64,000 bases of DNA, taken from positions 2,914,001 to 2,978,000 of the forward strand of contig NZ_JBEPOK010000001.1 of NCBI RefSeq assembly GCF_040546765.1, read 5' to 3'. The notes below the pieces were generated by a model that was not told where the DNA came from, did no database searches, and saw nothing but the letters and a program-made list of their open reading frames with translations. The translations under genes and the position numbers were made by a program. This DNA comes from Arthrobacter sp. OAP107 (GTDB taxonomy: Bacteria; Actinomycetota; Actinomycetes; Actinomycetales; Micrococcaceae). Numbering within the stretch: the first letter of the stretch is position 1; each line of letters starts with the position of its first letter. Shown in pieces: positions 59,938 through 64,000 of the stretch.

Positions 59938-60360
59938 GCCAGTCTGAGGACCGTCGATTGAGGCGCGCGCTGCCGGGCCTCAGACCGCCCACTGTCTCCA
60001 CGCCCCTGCCGGATGGCCCGGGCTCTGCAAACAGCCTGATCCAGCACGGACGCTCGGGGTACGTCTCAGGCCCGGATCCAGCAGGAATCATGGCGTTTCA
60101 CCTCCTTCAGACATTCATGAACGTACGAACGGAAGCACGCATGACTTGACGCTGGCTCCGCGGTGCAGCGGCCGCCGACCGGTCTTGGCTTCCAGAGGTG
60201 CTATCGACGCCTAAACCCGAAAACTTGATCCCCTACGAGAGAACCCGAGATTGCATGGGGCTTCGGTCAGAATGACGAACGCCGAATATCGGCATTTGAG
60301 TGCTCGAGTGCCAGGCACAGACGTTGCCAGCACCGGACTTGCTCCCCCAACTTGTAACTA

Positions 60361-60999
60361 TCAGCGAAGGAAGCCGCGGCGTATGGCTTGCGCGACGGCG
60401 GAGGCCCGGTCAGAAACGTCGAGTTTGTCATAGATGTGCTGTAAATGAGTTTTGACAGTCGTTAGGGAGATACGAAGTTCGCTGGCGATCTTTTGGCCGG
60501 AGTACCCATCGGCCGCTAGGCGGAGGATTTCGACTTCGCGGGAGGTGAGGATTGGTTTTTCGGTCGTCTCCCGGCGAGTACGGAGTTCCCGGGCAAGAAC
60601 TTCCTGAGCGAAGGGGGCGATGATGGTTCCGCCGGCGCCAACCTGCAGGACGGCTTCCGTGATCTCACTAAGCGATGCTGCCTTCTCGAGGAATCCTCTA
60701 GCCCCATGAGTCAATGCCCTGTAGACCGTTGTGCTGTCCATGTAGGCGGTTAGCACGAGGATACTGGTGGGCGAGTCCTCCGCGAACAGCAACTCCAGGA
60801 CCTGCATGCCATCGAGTTCGGGCAGTTTCAGGTCCATGACGGCCACGTCGGGTTTCAACTGCCGGATGGCCGCGAGGGCACTTTTGCCATCCCCAGCCGA
60901 GCCTATGACGTTGATCTGCGGCACGCCCTCCCAATTCTGGGCGAGGCCTTCCCGGTAGACGGGGTGGTCGTCAGCAATGAATACGTTGATGATCTTCAC
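60361..60999 (-). CDS. NarL/FixJ-type response regulator
   Basis: A 212-residue two-domain regulator. The receiver shows NVFIADDHPVYREGL with the acidic pocket, VAVMDLKLPELDGMQ with the phosphoacceptor Asp near residue 56, ILVLTAYMD with Thr and FLEKAAS with Lys. The output domain is a LuxR-type HTH: LTSREVEILRLAADGYSGQK and IASELRISLTTVKTHLQHIY. Its start overlaps the stop of the sensor kinase. It probably activates the divergent hydantoinase-like gene. Confidence 0.93.
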   Translation of the reverse strand: MKIINVFIADDHPVYREGLAQNWEGVPQINVIGSAGDGKSALAAIRQLKPDVAVMDLKLPELDGMQVLELLFAEDSPTSILVLTAYMDSTTVYRALTHGARGFLEKAASLSEITEAVLQVGAGGTIIAPFAQEVLARELRTRRETTEKPILTSREVEILRLAADGYSGQKIASELRISLTTVKTHLQHIYDKLDVSDRASAVAQAIRRGFLR

Positions 61000-62912
61000 G
61001 GCAGCGCCAATGCGTTGCGTATCGTGCGCGCGAAATGGTCGATTTCGAAAGGCTTGGTGAGGTAATCCAAGATGCCTAGACCGCGCAGCTCTGCGATGCG
61101 GGCAGGAGTGGCATCTGCCGAGATAATGATGACCGGGATCTGCCTTGTGCGCTCGTCCTGCTGCAGCTGTTTCACGACGTCGACCCCAGACATGTCGGAG
61201 AGGTTCAGGTCGAGCAGGATGAGTTGGGGCGACACTGTTTGTGCCAGAGCAATTCCCGATTTGCCGCTGGTTACGGAGGTGAGACTTAGCCCACCCATCC
61301 CCGCAATGATGTTTTCCACCAAGCGAATGTTTGCGTGCGTGTCTTCAATGTGGAGGATAGCAGCATCGCCTCCACTGGGGTTGGTTGAGATTCCTGCACC
61401 CATCATGGGCGCTATGGCATCATCTTCTGGAGCCGACGCAAGTGGCATCTCAACAAAAAACGTCGAGCCCTCGCCGGGAGCGGTGTGTTCGATGCCCAGA
61501 ACACCTCCCATTTCTTCGACAAGCTTCCTGGACAGTGCAAGCCCCAAGCCAGACCCTTCGACCTGGGCGGACTGGGGTAGTCGCACGAAGGGTGTGAACA
61601 GTCGCTGGACGTCGGCTTCGGTCATCCCGGGACCTGTGTCCATGATAAAGAAACGAAGGGAATCCTCTCCGAGTTCGCACCAGACCCGGACTACACCCTG
61701 CGCGCTGTTGAACTTCACGGCATTTCCGAGCAGATTGAGGAAGACTTGCCGGAGCCTCTGTGTGTCAGCTAGAACGTGGCGGTGGAGGGCGCCATGGAGA
61801 TCGCTAGCGATTTCGATGTCCTCCGCAGCCGCAATCGGGCGCATGAGCTGGAGGGCTTGGTGTATGGATTCAATGGCAGGCACAGGTGCGGTGGCGATGC
61901 CGGGAGCCCCGGCTTCGATCCAGGTGATGTCCAGTACGTCGTTTACCAGTGACAGCAGATGGTTGCCGGCGTCGAGAATATGACCGGCACTTTCGGCTGC
62001 CGTAGGGCTGAGTGGAAGGTTTTGAAGCAGCTGGGCGAAACCAAGGATGGCGTTCAACGGCGTCCGCAGCTCATGGCTCATTCTGGACAAAAATTCGTTC
62101 TTTGACCGGTTGGCACGTTCTGCCTCATGCATTGCATCGCGGGCTGCCCTCTCGGCGACCTTGCGGTCGGTGATGTCAGTGGAGATCCCGCCGAGAGCGT
62201 AGGGGTTGCCCGCATCGTCGAGGAGAGGGAATTTGATGGAGAGCCAGCGGCTGTCTTCGTCCGGGGCAGTCAGGTCGCCGATGGTCGCAAGAGGTTCCTC
62301 GACTTCGATAGAGGTGGAGGTTCTGATCACCAGATCGTCGTTCTTGGTGTAGTTGTCTGCGACCGGTTTGGCGAACAGATCGTAATCGGTAAGACCAATG
62401 ATTGATTCTGCGCTGACGCCAAAGCGTTGTGCGTAGTAGTGGTTGGCGATGAGGTACCGCCCGTCAAGGTCCTTGATGTACATCAGTGCAGTCGAGTTAT
62501 CCAGAAGATCTTTGAGTTGCCGGATCGTTGAGTGCAGATCACCTTCCGCAGAGTTTTGCTCGGTAAGCGCCGTCAATTGGACTACCAAGTATTCAGCCGG
62601 GTCCCCTGCCACACGGAACGGCTTGACCCGCGGACGGAAGGCTTCAAGATGATCACCTTGGTGGACGGCCACGGTGGCAGGGTCGGACGTAGTGGAAAGT
62701 GCGGCGGCTAGCCGCCGGGTAAGGGCCGGCCCGAGCTCCCCCTCCGTGCCTTGGTTGGGATCAGCGTTGCCCTGGACGAGCGCACCAAATTCGCTGTTGC
62801 CCCCGAGAAACACAAGCCGTTCGGAGGTCTCCCTGCGGAAGATGGCAGTCGCCAGCGGCGCCGCGTCGAAGGCGCCATGTTTCAGTCGCTTGAGGGCTTC
62901 TGCGGAACTCAC
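60996..62912 (-). CDS. Hybrid sensor histidine kinase with PAS and receiver domains
   Basis: A 638-residue soluble kinase. A PAS domain spans roughly residues 130-255 (STALMYIKDLDGRYLIANHY, YALGGISTDITDRK). A HisKA domain follows with FLSRMSHELRTPLNAILGFA and the phospho-His near residue 285. The ATPase shows FLNLLGNAVKFNSAQG, FIMDTGPGMTEADVQ and GSGLGLALSRKLVEE. A receiver domain at the C-terminus has LILLDLNLSDMSGVDVV and ISADATP. No membrane segment is visible, so it senses a cytoplasmic or redox/aromatic signal. Overlaps the response-regulator gene by four bases. Confidence 0.93.
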   Translation of the reverse strand: MSSAEALKRLKHGAFDAAPLATAIFRRETSERLVFLGGNSEFGALVQGNADPNQGTEGELGPALTRRLAAALSTTSDPATVAVHQGDHLEAFRPRVKPFRVAGDPAEYLVVQLTALTEQNSAEGDLHSTIRQLKDLLDNSTALMYIKDLDGRYLIANHYYAQRFGVSAESIIGLTDYDLFAKPVADNYTKNDDLVIRTSTSIEVEEPLATIGDLTAPDEDSRWLSIKFPLLDDAGNPYALGGISTDITDRKVAERAARDAMHEAERANRSKNEFLSRMSHELRTPLNAILGFAQLLQNLPLSPTAAESAGHILDAGNHLLSLVNDVLDITWIEAGAPGIATAPVPAIESIHQALQLMRPIAAAEDIEIASDLHGALHRHVLADTQRLRQVFLNLLGNAVKFNSAQGVVRVWCELGEDSLRFFIMDTGPGMTEADVQRLFTPFVRLPQSAQVEGSGLGLALSRKLVEEMGGVLGIEHTAPGEGSTFFVEMPLASAPEDDAIAPMMGAGISTNPSGGDAAILHIEDTHANIRLVENIIAGMGGLSLTSVTSGKSGIALAQTVSPQLILLDLNLSDMSGVDVVKQLQQDERTRQIPVIIISADATPARIAELRGLGILDYLTKPFEIDHFARTIRNALALP

Positions 62913-63267
62913 GGCAATAGTCTTTCACAACGGCATCGGGCATGAGCAGGCGCGGCGCAGCGGGGCGGGCCTGAATGTCACGAGTGCATGATTGGGCACG
63001 ACTGGACGGAAGCCCCTGCGCCGCAACTACCTGTGCGGAGGCAATCAGTTCCAGCGATACGAGGTGCCCGCAACGACGCGGGCATGTCAGACCGGAATTA
63101 AGACGCGGCCTCAACCGCATCATCCTTTTGGTCAGAAAAAGATCATTCCTTTGGGGCTCCAACCGGCCGATGTGTGTCATATGGATCAGCTAAAGAATTA
63201 GGAATGACAAGACCTGGAGGGGCGGGTCAACCAGTCACTACTTCTGAAGCATCCTGGAGGGACAAAG
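62913..63267. other. Divergent intergenic region before the hydantoinase-like gene
   Basis: Contains no gene. It must carry the promoters of both the kinase operon and the hydantoinase-like gene. No clear dyad was recognised; TCAGAAAAAGATCATTCCTT near 63132 is the most A+T-rich part. Confidence 0.5.
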
Positions 63268-64000
63268 ATGTCCAATGTTAGAGTCGCCGTCGACGTCGGG
63301 GGCACATTTACTGACGTCTGCATTTTCGACGAAGAAACACAACGCATGCGTGTCACCAAAGTCCCATCAACTCCGGCTGACCCCATGCTGGCGATCCTGA
63401 GCGGCGTGGAACGCGCCGAGGTCAACCTTGCAGACGTGTCGCTGTTCTCACACGGCACCACGGTAGCAACGAACGCCCTCATTACGCGAAACTTTCCCCC
63501 GGCAGCCATGGTCACGACAAGGGGGTTCCGGGATGTCATCGAGATTCGAGACGGTACGAAAGATGACCTTTGGGACGCATACAACGACGTAAGCGGCCCC
63601 TACATCCGCCGCCGCGACAGGTTCGAGGTGGCCGAGCGGATCGATTACGCGGGCAACATCGTCACTCCCCTGGACGAAGAAGAAGCCCGCCGCCTTGCCG
63701 CGGTGCTCCGCAAACGAGGTGTCACGACCGTCGCGGTCTGTTTCATCAACTCCTACGCGAATGCCGAGCACGAGATCCGGATGCGGAAAATTCTGGAAGA
63801 GGAGCTTCCGGAAGCCACTGTTTCCACGTCCGCCGAGATCCTGCCTGAAATTTTCGAGCACGACCGGTTCAACACTGCCGTCTCCAACGCCGTCCTGGGA
63901 CCCCTGGTCTCCGGCTACGTCAGCCGACTGGCCGATGAGCTCAAAGACGGCGGTTACGAGGGAGACCTGCTGCTCCTGCATTCCGGTGGCGGATCTATGA
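63268..64000 (+). CDS. Hydantoinase/oxoprolinase A-type subunit (3' end outside window)
   Basis: The frame is open from the ATG at 63268 (CTGGAGGGACAAAG upstream) to the window edge, 244 residues. RVAVDVGGTFTDVCIFDEET is the actin-like phosphate motif, SHGTTVATNALITRN the second, and HSGGGSM the third. GTKDDLWDAYNDVSGPYIRR resembles acetone/acetophenone-carboxylase-type subunits more than simple hydantoinases. These enzymes use ATP to activate a ketone or amide. A partner B subunit should lie downstream. Regulated probably by the divergent two-component system. Confidence 0.88.
   Translation, partial: MSNVRVAVDVGGTFTDVCIFDEETQRMRVTKVPSTPADPMLAILSGVERAEVNLADVSLFSHGTTVATNALITRNFPPAAMVTTRGFRDVIEIRDGTKDDLWDAYNDVSGPYIRRRDRFEVAERIDYAGNIVTPLDEEEARRLAAVLRKRGVTTVAVCFINSYANAEHEIRMRKILEEELPEATVSTSAEILPEIFEHDRFNTAVSNAVLGPLVSGYVSRLADELKDGGYEGDLLLLHSGGGSM

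Overview
The window looks like accessory DNA of a high-G+C actinobacterium, most probably a Micrococcaceae member of the Arthrobacter type. This rests on the G+C-rich third codon positions, strong AGGAGG-type ribosome sites, MmyB-like XRE regulators, LacI/IclR/TetR-controlled sugar and alcohol catabolism and the absence of host-diagnostic RNA genes; it is an inference. No rRNA, complete tRNA, replication gene, transposase, integrase or CRISPR array was seen.

Region 1 (1-5.5 kb): the end of an IclR regulator, a promoter with an IclR-like dyad, then a four-gene oxidative run (SDR, aldehyde dehydrogenase, HpaI-type aldolase, ketopantoate-reductase-like enzyme). Region 2 (5.8-13.5 kb, minus strand): a NitT/TauT-type ABC importer, aldehyde dehydrogenase, SDR, a frameshifted zinc alcohol dehydrogenase and an SDR pseudogene. 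Dyads resembling the region-1 operator lie upstream of this importer, so the two blocks may form one IclR regulon.

Region 3 (13.8-31.3 kb): a patchwork of small redox cassettes (SDRs, aldo/keto reductases, old-yellow-enzyme, cupin, carboxymuconolactone decarboxylase, cyclophilin-like proteins, MFS exporter) with MmyB-type XRE regulators. Many genes are frameshifted or are stubs: a kinase tail, a response-regulator start, aldo/keto reductase pieces and half an MFS transporter. Four intergenic sites share a GGTACTG-nn-AGGG motif.

Region 4 (31.4-59.9 kb): a carbohydrate-type catabolic block bracketed by two direct copies of a roughly 630-720 bp element 27.8 kb apart. Each copy has degenerate tandem units, two outward-facing hairpin terminators and a tRNA-Leu-like stub. 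Between them are three ribose-type ABC importers, two sugar isomerase/epimerase-like proteins, two complete Gfo/Idh/MocA dehydrogenases, three epoxide-hydrolase-like alpha/beta hydrolases, an SDR and a glycosidase-like protein. Regulation is through a LacI protein with CTAGAACGTTCTAG sites and a TetR protein with arrays of AACGnnCGTT operators spaced exactly 23 bp. A second TetR is a pseudogene, and one gene is a fusion of a dehydrogenase start with a sulfatase tail.

Region 5 (60.3-64 kb): a hybrid sensor kinase and LuxR-type response regulator, divergent from the start of a hydantoinase/acetone-carboxylase-type gene that runs off the window.
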